Shown: positions 10,891 through 21,213 of the stretch, piece by piece
Layout of the letters: each line of letters begins with the position of its first letter
Numbering within the stretch: the stretch's first letter is position 1
DNA from: Nemertoderma westbladi
Lineage: Eukaryota; Xenacoelomorpha; Nemertodermatida; Nemertodermatidae
Assembly: GCA_032718475.1 (NCBI GenBank)
Contig: JAUCBJ010006336.1
Location: 1 to 29,174 of the forward strand
DNA length: 29,174 bases
Direction: 5' to 3'
Notes under the pieces: model-generated
The model's input: only the letters and a program-made list of their open reading frames with translations
Database searches by the model: none
What the model was told of the DNA's origin: nothing
Program-made: the position numbers and the translations under genes

Positions 10891-11515
10891 TCGTCAGTAT
10901 CCTTTTTAAAATATAGTTATTTAAGAAAATCTTTTCCTAGTTCTATAAAACACTAATAATGTACTGTGACGAATAATATCTACGGGAGATCTGTCTGGGT
11001 GGCGATACAGTCAGTATTCGGTTTGTGAAGGTATTTTGTCGGTCTTACAGTGTGTGAGATTTAGTCGAATGTTTGCGTGGGAAAAGGAAAGGGAAATTGC
11101 AGTCAATAAAAGCTGTGCATCATATTCACTAAAAAATTACATTTAACAACTGAGATTGTGGGCAAAATCATTCTTTACGACAATCCAACCATATTTCTGT
11201 CCATTTATCCCAATTTTAACGCCAAACTTATTATAATCTTTTAGTTTGCAAGTAGTAAATAAACTATTAGAAAGTTTAAACGCATTTCGCTCAGTTGCAA
11301 GACGTTTGGTTGCCTGAGAATTTCCACTTTAAAGACTATTTGCACTGTACTGCGCATGATAAATATATTTATTTCAACTATAATTGGGAAATTATTATAA
11401 ACAAATAGAAAATAGATAGAAAAAAATTAGTATAGATAAAAGATTATACCCTCTAGTAGCAGACTGGAGAACTACAGACAATACCATTGACTAAGGTTTC
11501 CTTTACCAGTCCTTT
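10891..11515. other. Intergenic DNA, no gene recognised
   Basis: AT-rich sequence between the G tract and the foldback-like repeat. No ORF of interest, RNA gene or known element is seen. Confidence 0.5.
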
Positions 11516-12293
11516 ACTTTTCGTCCCCAGACTTTTTGTCCCCAGACTTTACGTCCTCATACTTTTCGTCCCCAGACTTTTCGTTCCCAGACTTTTCGAC
11601 CCCAACTTTTCGTCCCCAGACTTTTCCTACCCAGACTTTTCGTCCCCTGACTTTTCGCCCCCAGACTTTTCATCGCAGACTTTTCGCCCAGGAGGACTTT
11701 TCGTCTCGGAGATTCGTCCCGGCATTCTTGTTCTGGACTCCAAAATTTTTGTTGTTGATTTTTCATCCATAGACATTCCGCGTGGAACATGAGGTCTACT
11801 ATAGGCAGAATTTAATTAGCAAGATTTAGATATTAATATGACGGGAGATCTATAAATTATAAATTGATTAATATTGGTAATAGTTAGCAAGTGTTTGTTA
11901 CTTTTTGTATTGAAAGTGTTCTAGAATATGTTTTCTATTTAATTTTTGGAATCCATGTTCTATAAGTAATATTTTTTTCTATCTTTTGAAAGCTAGTGTT
12001 AGTTTATTGGTAGCTAGTCCTAGTTGTTTTGTATGATTAGCTAGTATTTTTTATGAATAGTAAAGTGTGTTTTGTTACTAATTGTCCTAATCATAAACAA
12101 TGTTATGGTAGCTAGTAATTTTGTATTTTTTCAATTGAGACTAAAAGTGAGGGTAGATGTAACAACGATATATCGGAGACGAAAACTCTGGGACGATTTA
12201 GTCCCAAACGTCTTACTGGACGAAAAGTCAGAGATGATTAATCCGGACAAATAATAGACCGGGGCAAAAATCCGGCACGAAAAGTCCTAGATC
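11516..12293. mobile_element. Foldback-like element with tandem-repeat arms
   Basis: The left arm (11516-11711) is an array of about 13 units of acttttcgtccccag or close variants, period 15 bp. The right part (about 12174-12293) carries the same motif in reverse: ggacgaaaagtc at 12218, ggcacgaaaagtcc at 12274, plus gagacgaaaac and gggacga. An AT-rich non-coding core of about 450 bp lies between. Inverted arms made of short tandem repeats are the known design of foldback (FB/TU-type) elements. The right arm is much shorter and more decayed than the left. The element ends and any target duplication are not clear. The ORFs at 11487-11792 on both strands are repeat translations, not genes. Confidence 0.6.
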
Positions 12294-12721
12294 CGCTAAT
12301 TTTATAAAGTATCTATATAAAATAATCTATTAGTATATTATTGTTTCATTCTTTGTGACTCTCGGGAAACTGTGTATTGTGGCAGCTGATCAGTGATCAA
12401 TCATTCCATGCAACTTCTGGGTCAATCAGTTAATTTTTAATGTCTGTAACTAATATAATAATGAAACTTTTCGTACTCCATAGTGTTTCATAGTTAATTA
12501 TAATAAAATTAATAATTTTATATTGGATGAACATTCTGTATCTGTAAAACTCAAAGAAAGAACATAGAAAAAGCCTTGCAACGGACATTGAAATCACTAA
12601 ATAAATTAGAAATTATATTTCTCAACCGACTGTCTGTGATCAAAGACTTTAATTAAGCAACTGTTCATCTCATTCGCATTGAAGTATTCAGTATATTTGT
12701 TTGTAACAACCAATCACAGCC
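12294..12721. other. 5' flank of tetraspanin gene 1
   Basis: AT-rich non-coding flank that must hold the promoter and 5' UTR of the gene starting at 12722. An accaatca sequence lies at 12709-12716, too close to the ATG to be a standard CCAAT promoter element. No clear TATA box was found. A segment shared with the region upstream of the second tetraspanin gene occurs at 12407-12424. Confidence 0.5.
12407..12424 (+). repeat. 18 bp motif shared upstream of both tetraspanin genes
   Basis: catgcaacttctgggtca is found here, 298 bp before the ATG of the first paralog, and again at 16171-16188, about 1.6 kb before the second. Weak similarity extends to the left (caatcat) and right (a T-rich stretch). 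It may be a leftover of the gene duplication, a regulatory element or a small dispersed repeat. Confidence 0.6.
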
Positions 12722-13687
12722 ATGCAACATCTGAAAGTGAAATTCGCGAATGTCAATCTGCTCAAGGCCACTCTGGGGCACTTTGTTAGAGTTGGTTTCT
12801 TGTCAAGTGCTTTAATGACAATATGGGTTGGAGTCGTTGCGTATTACAAGCTATGGTATCTGGTAGACTTTACTTACAACGGTTTGTTGTATGGTCCATG
12901 GCTACTCTTCCAGTTTGGTTGGGCTATCGGTCTAATAGCCATCATTACGGCAATGGGCGGCATATTGGGAATGTACTCCAATCTGTTCACCCTATTCCTG
13001 CCTTTGAGCTGGTTTATCCTGGTCATGCAGATCCTTGCAGGGGCTATAGCAGGGTCTTACGACCTCGACAGATCCTACAATGCATTACATCATGAAATTA
13101 TCATGAGGATGGAAGCATATGCAAAAATAGCCAACTTCAATGGAACATCAGACGAGAGGGTAATGCTTCTTGATGATATTCAAGCCATTGAAAATCTACA
13201 GGGATATTTTCAATGTTGTGGTTTAGAGGACCCATTATTCAATGGTGTTTTCTCCAAACCAGCATATGCACCAGCAGCGTCAGGGTGGTGGATATGGGTT
13301 GAAATCATGCGCCAAAACGACCCGCATCATCACGGAAGATCCAGTTTTCCGCCTTCTTGCTGCAACACAACTGCTGTTCAGCATTACTGCTTTGATCATG
13401 CAACAGGAAGAGATTATCCCATGATTCAATTGTACGAGCATGGAGATGATTTGTTGGAGCTTACCGAGCAACATCTCTATCAACACGGATGCGAGTCGCA
13501 CATCAAAGAAAATATCAGATATTGGATGAAGTGGATTACTGGGATCTACTTCGCTGGTATTTTCATGCAGATCGTTTCCCATATCTTTATTATGGTGTTG
13601 TTCTGGTTGACTACCAAAATTGACATGTTGCTCTCATACGAAGGGACATACATGAGTTCTCTGGGATTTCCGAAACTCCAAGAATAA
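12722..13687 (+). CDS. Tetraspanin-like membrane protein, paralog 1
   Basis: A 321-residue single-exon ORF with the tetraspanin layout: membrane segments at about 22-48, 55-83, 88-112 and 270-297, a short first loop and a large extracellular loop of about 155 residues (113-269). The loop has the diagnostic cysteines: CCG at 165-167 within YFQCCGLE, PPSCC at 210-214, C223 and GC at 256-257 just before the last membrane segment. N-glycosylation sequons occur at N140 and N215. Tetraspanins organise membrane microdomains by binding each other, integrins and other receptors; the partner here is unknown. The ATG has G at -3, and the paralog aligns from close to this point. Tetraspanin genes in animals usually have introns, so the uninterrupted frame is unusual and suggests retroposition or intron loss. 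AATAAA overlaps the stop; the true polyadenylation site is not clear. Confidence 0.88.
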   Translation: MQHLKVKFANVNLLKATLGHFVRVGFLSSALMTIWVGVVAYYKLWYLVDFTYNGLLYGPWLLFQFGWAIGLIAIITAMGGILGMYSNLFTLFLPLSWFILVMQILAGAIAGSYDLDRSYNALHHEIIMRMEAYAKIANFNGTSDERVMLLDDIQAIENLQGYFQCCGLEDPLFNGVFSKPAYAPAASGWWIWVEIMRQNDPHHHGRSSFPPSCCNTTAVQHYCFDHATGRDYPMIQLYEHGDDLLELTEQHLYQHGCESHIKENIRYWMKWITGIYFAGIFMQIVSHIFIMVLFWLTTKIDMLLSYEGTYMSSLGFPKLQE

Positions 13688-14902
13688 ACCGGATAATACA
13701 CAAACCGCTATGATTTAACCATGGTTTATTATGTCTTTTAGTTTTTCTCTGGGTATTTTCTAGCACATGTGAACATTCCAGCTATTCGAATTGTAATTAA
13801 GGAAAATATATATTCTAGTAATTAACTTCAATGCATTAATTAATTCACGCACTCAATTGATGGTCATTATATTTTCTGGAATTCTTGCAACCTATAATCG
13901 CAAACAGATGCATATCAATGCATCTGGTAGTTCTGGTATGATATGCCTTGCAGATGATGCACATCTGAAATAGACCTAGGCTAAATCCACATATAAAACA
14001 AAATTATAATAACTAACCAGTGCATAAGTATAAAGAATAAAAAAAACCTATATTTATGAAGTACATATAGCGCCTGCAGCCTGTAATAAATATTAAGATT
14101 TTATTCAATCCCATGTACCATTTACGATCATGATAATTTGACAATTAGTAACTTTAATAGGTACCGGATAGTATGGTGCACCCTGCCCAATGTCTGTGAG
14201 TGAATAGTGCAACTTTCATACTCTTTTCATATACAATCCGAGTGTTAGAATGTTCACATTGCCAAATCTTGGAATCCTTCTATTTCAATTATTATAATAT
14301 AATATTATTATCATATTGATAAAATGATTGTAATTTTATGTGGCTTCGTTATGCAATTATTTTCCTTTAAAAATTAGTATTAAATCTACATACAAAATCT
14401 AAAAAATATTTCTTACTTGTATCACATTATAATTTCATTAAACAGTGACTTATTGGACTATTTCTACTACCTCTATTAAATAAATTGTTCAAATATAATT
14501 CAATAAAGTATTTATTATTTATTATTAGGATTCCAAATCATTCAAATATGTATTCGAAACAATTTTAGATATATATTTATATTATATAAAATACATCTTT
14601 ATTTATATCAATAGTATTTATCTGTACATATAAATATACACTATACAGTGTCTACAGATCTTGTTAATAAATAAAAATTAATCATAACGGGGATGGCAAT
14701 ATGCATTTTAGATTAAGCTTTGTGTATGTTGTTATATTCAGTGCTGTATATACTATATGGGTTACATTAATTCCAAATTCCATGGCAGTTATATATAATA
14801 CTTACAACACTGATTCAAAATTATTGAATAAAAACTATGTCGGTGTATTATAAATGTATGTATCTATATTATGTGTTATAATATGTATGTATTATATAAA
14901 TG
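13688..14902. other. 3' flank of gene 1 and intergenic DNA
   Basis: AT-rich non-coding DNA that should hold the 3' UTR. Several AATAAA-type signals occur (for example near 14035 and 14084), but none can be singled out. No ORF or element is recognised before the SINE-like sequence. Confidence 0.5.
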
Positions 14903-15090
14903 TAGCAGCAGCTTGGTCTAGTGGTGACATTCCTGGACTTCCAGTTAGGAAGCCCTGGTTCGATCCCTAGATAGGGGCAGCACTGCTTATTTGGGCACAG
15001 TGCTTTAAATGCGGCAGCCTAGCCAAACCCTGGCTTTCATCCTTCACTGGTCGATAATTGGGAACTTGGGAAACAAAGTGGAGGGTTTAC
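14903..15090 (+). mobile_element. tRNA-derived SINE-like element
   Basis: A tRNA-like head carries a good RNA polymerase III box A, TGGTCTAGTGG (14914-14924), and box B, GGTTCGATCCC (14958-14968), about 44 bases apart as in tRNAs. The bases after box B do not close a normal acceptor stem and there is no convincing cloverleaf, so it is not a functional tRNA gene. A non-tRNA body follows (ggggcagcactgct to about tttactt near 15090), then AT-rich sequence. Boundaries are approximate and no target duplication was identified. Confidence 0.75.
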
Positions 15091-15517
15091 TTAATTATTT
15101 AGTTATTTAAGTAAAACAATGTGGAGTGGAATGTGGAGGGACAATACAAAATAAAAAATTAACTGGTGACCCAGAATTTTCATACAGCCCATTTTATAAA
15201 AGGTTTCAATAACACTGAAGTTGATAAAATGATTATTTAAATATGTAATTGGAAATTAATTCGTATCTATCTAATTACAGAATTAAACTACTAAAACGGA
15301 TTATTATTGGAATGATAAAGCTATAGGGCGACGAATTTAGGTTGCAATGGAAGTAATAATGAGAAGCGTTAGTAACTATTCACTGAATAGAAAAACGATA
15401 AACTTTCGCCAATAATGGTCATTCCTTGCTTTTGACTTAGGATTATATAGAAATTGAGAACCAAACTCATCGATATCGTTCTTTTCTAGTTCAACGAACA
15501 GATTTATAAACAGCAGG
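15091..15517. other. Intergenic DNA
   Basis: AT-rich sequence between the two tRNA-derived elements. No gene or repeat is recognised. Confidence 0.5.
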
Positions 15518-15585
15518 AGCGTTCAGTAGCCGAGCGGAACGGTTAGAGGACGACTTCGCTAAGCTGAGTCCTACGACTGTATACT
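15518..15585 (+). mobile_element. tRNA-like SINE head, second family
   Basis: It contains a perfect box A, TAGCCGAGCGG (15527-15537), followed by ggttagagga and ctaagctgagtcc, the order seen in tRNA-derived SINE heads. No box B follows in place; the sequence runs straight into a minisatellite. Some minisatellite units (cttgaatcccgggtcc near 15616) resemble a box B region, so the array may have grown from the SINE itself. Confidence 0.6.
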
Positions 15586-16048
15586 GGCTCCTAGACCATC
15601 AGACAGACCCAAGGACTTGAATCCCGGGTCCTAGACCCCAGACAGACACCCTCAGCTGGATCCTGGGTCCTAAATCCCAGACAGCTCCCAGCAGCTGGAT
15701 TCTGGCTCCTACATCCCAGACAGACTTACTGGATCCTGGCACCTACACCATCAGACAGACCCTCACAACTGGGTCCTGGCTCCTAGACCGACAGACAGAC
15801 CCAAGCACCTGAATCCTGGTTCCTAGACACCAGTCAGACCCCATCAGCTGGATCCTGGGAGCTCAACCACAAGACAGACCCCATCAGCTGGATCCTGGCA
15901 CCTAGACCGACAGACAGACCCAAGCACCTGAATTCTGGGTCCTAGACACCAGACAGACCCCATCAGTTGGATCCTGGGAGCTCAACCATCAGACAGACCC
16001 CATCAGCTGGATCCTGGCCGCTAACCCCAGACAGACTTACTGGATCCC
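15586..16048 (+). repeat. 39-40 bp minisatellite, about 12 units, with higher-order repeat
   Basis: Units read roughly ggctcctagacc, cagacagaccc, a variable piece and ctggatcct. Most are 39-40 bp, with two shortened ones of about 34 bp. Three consecutive units (starting near caagcacctgaat) are repeated as a block of about 119 bp. The array is much more GC-rich than its surroundings. Confidence 0.92.
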
Positions 16049-17101
16049 GCGTACTGTTTGTACTGTTTCCTTGCTTTCATTGTGCCTTATTTAATATCCC
16101 TTTGAAATTCAAAATTATATTGTTATTTGGTACCTAAAATGCCTTATTTGACGGACAATCATATCCATTGCATGCAACTTCTGGGTCACCTGACTTTTTG
16201 TAATTTATTTCATCAATATAGTACAGAAAAAATCATTATATGTATGTAGGAATGGTGAGGGATAATTTATCATGTTGAAATCATATGTAATTATGTATTA
16301 TTATTTATTTTCCCTATTATTTGAAATTTGAATGTATATATATGTGTCTGAATTATCATCACAAAAATAGAGTGTACTGAGATCTGCTATTATTAATTAA
16401 GTGTATAATTAATAAGTTTTTTAGCTATATTTCTCCACCCACGGGTTGATATTAAATTGAGATAAATCGATTAAAAACATATAGAGCATAATAATAGACT
16501 TCATATCAGTCAGAACCTTGAGCCATCATCGAACGGTTAAAATTGGACTGTTTTCCAAATATATCTCCTGCCTGAAGGCCAGAAGCCGTAGTGCGTATCG
16601 CAAGCCAATAATTATAACTTCTGACTCAAACGCGGCCTTCCCGGTATGGTTGAAAACTGGTCACTGGCGGCTCACAGTTCTGGTAAATGAAAGCCTGTTC
16701 TGCTGTTAAGTATGTTAACACTATACAATTACTGTTTAAAAATTTGTTAATTAATTGAATTCACTATTAATTGGTGTAATTTGGTGTAAATGATTATATA
16801 TTAGTTAGTGGTGGATGAAATGTTAGAATTAAGATGTTAGAAATACAGTTGACATTAATTCCCAGTCTTATGTGAAATAAAATCCTAGCTAGCTAAGATT
16901 AAGTTTTAACACTCTGGTGCACTATTCAGTATCGATTCATATAAAGTGTTTATTAGCAAGGAATAAAGTTATTCAGTTTTTTACATAATTTTCCCTTGGG
17001 ATGCTGCACTACAACGCAGTTATTCGTATTTGAGGTGAAATACTCTACCTACTCTACTAATACTAAACCTTTATATACAGTACCTTTCATAAACCTTTAT
17101 A
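16049..17101. other. Intergenic DNA between minisatellite and LINE fragment
   Basis: AT-rich. It contains the second copy of the 18 bp motif at 16171-16188. A 63-codon ORF at 16518-16709 has no recognisable motif. No RNA gene is seen. Confidence 0.5.
16171..16188 (+). repeat. Second copy of shared 18 bp upstream motif
   Basis: Exact repeat of the sequence at 12407-12424, again preceded by a caatcat phrase, here with eight extra bases in between. Confidence 0.6.
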
Positions 17102-17458
17102 TACCGTACCATTTATTTAATAGCTTATTTAATACCCCTAGCTTGACACTTGATCGAAACCGCCTCCGCTTTGCAGGACATTGCTTTCGCCGTGAGGACC
17201 AGCCAGTGCATAGTCTAGTGCTTTGGCGCCCTCATGGAGCGAATAAGCATTGTGGACAGCCCATGACTTTCTTGAGACACATCTTAAAGGACACTGGCCT
17301 AGAAGATGCGGATGATCTAGCAAATGTCATGGGTGATAAGGAGTTGTGACGGCGCAACTTTGTCGACAAGCCGGCACAGCATTCTTTATATATATATGTA
17401 ATATATATAATGCAGCTGCAGTGCAGCATGCTGATCGTAGTAAGAGTACCGTACCATT
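17102..17458 (+). pseudogene. 5'-truncated LINE C-terminal fragment
   Basis: Only the very end of a non-LTR retrotransposon polyprotein remains. The open frame at about 17144-17349 reads RLRFAGHCFRRED, SLVLWRPHG, FLRHILKDTGLEDADDLANVM and GDKEL before a stop; the similarity continues a little beyond it (RRNFVDKPAQ). This is the same part of the protein as RLIFSGHWWRS in the LINE at 8815-9849, but a different subfamily. The element ends in AT-rich tatata sequence near 17385-17410. The 12 bp taccgtaccatt occurs on both sides, at 17102-17113 and 17447-17458, and could be the target-site duplication. Confidence 0.8.
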
Positions 17459-17795
17459 CATAAACATTCATTAAAGAATCAGTTATCAAAATATTAATTA
17501 ACGAAACATATAGCAGTTCAAATAATAGGTAGTGCTTTATCATTTATTAATGCTTTTCTGTAGCAGCACAAGAACCAACTAAAACTTTCATATATCATAT
17601 TTTCATAAAATTATATAATTAATTTAGTATTTGCAATTTCATTATGATATCTGGGTGATATAGTTGATCGCCGAACATTTCAGTTTGGTCGAGGCTCGGG
17701 AGGCTGGGTCTGATGTATTGGTTGGCTACGTCTATGAAATAGAAAACGCTCAGCATCTCTTCCTCTTTAATTTGGTTTTGGTTCCAAATTTTACG
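17459..17795. other. 5' flank of tetraspanin gene 2
   Basis: AT-rich flank becoming less so after 17660. The reading frame of the gene is open upstream to about 17664 but has no ATG there and no similarity to the paralog, so I treat 17664-17795 as probable 5' UTR. The promoter was not identified. Confidence 0.5.
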
Positions 17796-18794
17796 ATGGC
17801 ATTCAAAGATGAGAAGAAAGCGAATGCCAGGCGAATTTTCCGCATCAAGTTAAATATCGTCCAATTCATTCGAATTGGATTTGTGTTCAGTTGCAAGGTA
17901 ACAGTATATGTTGGAATCATCTGCAACTATAAATTGGCTTTTCTGTCACGCATTGCTTACCGAGGTTTATTCATTGGGCCCATACTAACGTATCAATTCG
18001 GTTGGGTCACTGCCATATTTTCAGCCCTAAACGCCTTCGGAGCTATGACAACCAGGAAGGCATATCTGATGGTTATGTTTCTACCATTGACTTGGTTTAT
18101 TCTCGCCATCGAGATAGTTGCCTGTTCCATTGGTACAACCTACGATATTGACAGAGCCTACGCCGTATTGCATAGTGAGATAGTTAGCAAGATGGCAGCT
18201 TACGATAAATTATCTCACTTCAAGGGAACAGCAGAAGAAAGGGCAGATCTTCTAAATGATATTGACATAATTGAAGATCTGCAGCAATACTTTCAATGTT
18301 GCGGACTGGAAGAATTTGACGTCACCGGTACTGTATTTGACGTTGATCCAGGATCATCTCCAACTGCCACGCACAACTCTGGGTTGTGGATTTGGGACAT
18401 AGTGCTCGGTGTCCCACCCTTTCCTCTGAGCAACGGAACAAAGTTCCCTCCCACTTGCTGCAACATGTCAGTTGTGCAGTCATACTGCCTTGATCACGGC
18501 GTAGGTTCAGAGTTCCCTTTAATTCATTTGCATCAAACCGGATCAGATTTAATGTACATTTCCAGCGGAGATCTTTACCAACATGGATGTGATAAGCATA
18601 TCAAGGAGCATGTCAGATGGTGGATTCGGATGATGACAATCGGCCTATGGGTAGGTATCGCGTTGCAATCAATCTCACACATCGTGGTTTGGATCACGTT
18701 TTGCAAACATCGTCACGAATTCAAAAATTTTGAGGGAAGTTTCTTTAAAGCCTTAGGTTTTCGTTCAAGTCACGGTGTTGACAATTGGGATTAA
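17796..18794 (+). CDS. Tetraspanin-like membrane protein, paralog 2
   Basis: A 332-residue single-exon protein aligning end to end with the gene at 12722-13687. Membrane segments lie at about 22-48, 57-83, 90-115 and 276-303. The large loop (116-275) keeps CCG at 168-170 within YFQCCGLEE, PPTCC at 218-222, C231 and GC at 264-265, the classic tetraspanin pattern. The loop region between CCG and PPTCC differs most from the paralog and is slightly longer, as expected for the part that contacts partners. Sequons occur at N213 and N223. I chose the ATG at 17796 (A at -3, G at +4, a strong context) because similarity with the paralog begins just after it and the longer frame has no upstream ATG. 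Its localisation should be plasma or vesicle membrane; its partners are unknown. The lack of introns is again notable. Confidence 0.88.
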   Translation: MAFKDEKKANARRIFRIKLNIVQFIRIGFVFSCKVTVYVGIICNYKLAFLSRIAYRGLFIGPILTYQFGWVTAIFSALNAFGAMTTRKAYLMVMFLPLTWFILAIEIVACSIGTTYDIDRAYAVLHSEIVSKMAAYDKLSHFKGTAEERADLLNDIDIIEDLQQYFQCCGLEEFDVTGTVFDVDPGSSPTATHNSGLWIWDIVLGVPPFPLSNGTKFPPTCCNMSVVQSYCLDHGVGSEFPLIHLHQTGSDLMYISSGDLYQHGCDKHIKEHVRWWIRMMTIGLWVGIALQSISHIVVWITFCKHRHEFKNFEGSFFKALGFRSSHGVDNWD

Positions 18795-20954
18795 ATGTAT
18801 TTCATTTTGATTGCTTGAACAGACAACTTGCAGTGTTATCATCATATTGCCTTCTAAAAGGAACATGTTAACATGAAATGATAATCGCATGTTGATAAAT
18901 GGTGATCTCGGGTGGAGGAATACTCTTATATCTCGCATTCTTACCATGAAAACAATGACATTCTCCCGTTCATTAGGAAATCCCATGTGTATTAGATGAA
19001 TATCAATGCAATTGGTGGTGGAATCACATAATCAATCATAATTATAAAATTGTTGTCGTATATCTATGGATGTTAATCAAGACATTAACTTAAAGTAAAA
19101 CTTTTAAACTTTCCATATGTTGATTAAATTTAAAAATTTAGTATTATATAACAGAAGTCTATCTTTTATTTAATTATGGAGTAACTTATTCCTTCCCGTA
19201 CCTAGTGAGTTTTCCCCGGATCGAGGTTATGATTGGCATATCCTGTTCGGAACAAAACTATATTTTTTAATGTGTGGTGTTTGAACAGCAGTATAGCGCA
19301 CTCTTCGTGTACAAACAAAGGGAACTAGGGAAGGGAAATAATTAAAAATTATAGTTATTTATTACGTCCAATTAGGCAACAACCACATGATAAAATTATA
19401 ATAAAAAGGTGAAAATATCAATAAAACTATATTACTATTAAACTGTACCAATATTTATAGCTCTATAGTTGAAAATATCAATGTTGGGAGCCAATTTTGA
19501 AAAAGTTTCATTTATTTAACAGCGCACTTGAACTAGAATGAGAATTAATCAAGTAATACGATTGTCAGTGGTATTTAATCAAATCGCTTTATTCCGAACT
19601 GAGGAGCCCAATTTTACCTAAAACTCACGGTTATGGCCCAAAGCTGCTTCCTAATTTTAACAAATAAACTTTAATATACATGATAACTGCATATACTATA
19701 ACTGTATATAATATATACAGTATAAAGCTGCCTTCAAGTGAAATTGAGAAAGTATTGATAATGTTAGCAGCAATCAAAATTCTTCTTTGTTATCCATTAT
19801 CCCCAGTAATGTATTTAAATTGAATAATAAATATAATGTTAATTTTAATTAATAAATATAATTAGTGACTAGTTGTAGTCCTACTTTTCACAGTCAAACT
19901 ATATAATTTGTAAAGTTATTTTGTTCAGTATCAAGATAATAATTACTTTTATGAAATTAATACCGGTAATAATAATTTAATTATGTATATACAATAAATT
20001 GATATGCTTTAGACATACTCATCACTAAATTAATTATTTTTCGATATATTCAATTCATGTATCGGGTATTCATATGGTTTTATATTATATATCTAGCTTA
20101 ATCAATATTTATTTTTAATATTATTATTAATAATATATAAGTCGAAGTATTAAACATTGTACTGTACATTAATACTGTATGGTCTGCTCAATGGTGATTT
20201 AGATTACAAGTTAATTAAAAGAAACTTAAATTAGAGAATCCTAAAGAATTATGGTACATTGGTTTGGTGCATGAGAATTTAACGATCTTCAACACCGTTA
20301 TTAGTTATTTGTTATATATTTGGGACATTTCTTGGAGTGTATTAGATTAAATTAATGTGTTCATCTTCATAGACTGGCCCCATATTTTATTTCATTTAAA
20401 TTAATTGTGTTGAATTGATTTTATTTTATTATATTATTCGTATTATTGTCATTGTTTTAGAATTGTATTGTGATATTTTTGGTTTAGTTATTATATTCTA
20501 TTATATTGTATTGTAATAAATTAAAATGTTTCGGCGCATATTAATGTAATACTATAACATATACATAGTTAGTTAGTTATTTAGTATTTATTATTTAAAA
20601 AATGGTGTCGGAATAGGTAATTTTTTTCTGTTTTATTGTCGATGGGTAGACTCTTGCATAATAAATTGTTATGCGAAAACAACATTCGTTTACTAATTAT
20701 CATTCCAGTATTGTTTATTCATTATGTTATATTGTAATTTGTAAAATATTCCAACGCATTTATGAATATATAAATTTGATTTTGATTAAATTTAATTCAA
20801 CATTTCAAAAGAGATATCATGTCTAAAGAAATTATTACAGATATTATATAGCAGAAAGTTTGATTTACATAGCTATGATCAATAAATTAATTTCTATTTA
20901 TATCATACTAATAAAGATGTGCAATAGGAAAAATATATTATCTAATATGCATAT
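18795..20954. other. 3' flank of gene 2 and long intergenic stretch
   Basis: About 2.2 kb of AT-rich DNA with no ORF above chance size. A 73-codon minus-strand frame at 18765-18986 overlaps the gene end and is not credible. Simple TA-rich stretches occur, for example near 20085-20140. The section 19190-19320 is less AT-rich and could be a decayed repeat, but I recognise nothing in it. Confidence 0.5.
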
Positions 20955-21189
20955 AGAGAGGGGGGATGTGTGGGGGGGGGGACACTCAATCAAAATTCAT
21001 CCCTCTTCATAGGAAAAGATATGGTACTAACCAGCTGATTACTCCAAAACATAAAACTCAACCTGTTCTATTGACATTTGTATATTGTTTTGGTTAGAAT
21101 AACGTGCCACTGTAATTCTCCCTAATAATATCTTAATTGGTAATTAAACAATGGGATGGGATAATTCGAAGAGAGGGGATTTGCATCAA
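20955..21189 (+). repeat. Dispersed repeat R68, copy 2, at edge of duplication
   Basis: It aligns with 7120-7345: G-rich start, attcatccctct, ggaaaa, cagctgattactcc, tattgttttggttagaa, ataacgtgccactgtaa and a ttaattgg tail. It stops at the poly-C tract where the first 4.1 kb unit begins. Its core is the single-copy relative of the 68 bp array units. Confidence 0.75.
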
Positions 21190-21213
21190 CCCCCCCCCCC
21201 CCCCCCCCCCCCC
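21190..21213 (+). repeat. 24-base poly-C tract at duplication boundary
   Basis: An uninterrupted run of 24 cytosines precedes atgtctcgtaatat, the left edge of the first duplicated unit. The same place before the second unit has only a short interrupted C-rich stretch (tgtccccctcc). Its exact length may be unreliable in an assembly. Confidence 0.95.

Noticed and set aside
11487-11792. Overlapping ORFs of 77-101 codons on both strands with repeated FVPRLF or GRKS phrases
   Set aside because: They are translations of the 15 bp minisatellite, which stays open in several frames.
12823-13582. Other-frame ORFs inside tetraspanin gene 1
   Set aside because: They lie within a well-supported coding sequence and lack any motif.
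14903-14975. Functional tRNA gene
   Set aside because: Boxes A and B are good, but no proper acceptor stem or anticodon arm can be drawn, and a SINE-like body follows.
17664-17795. 44-residue N-terminal extension of tetraspanin paralog 2
   Set aside because: It begins at a TTG, has no in-frame ATG and does not match the paralog; the ATG at 17796 is in a strong context.
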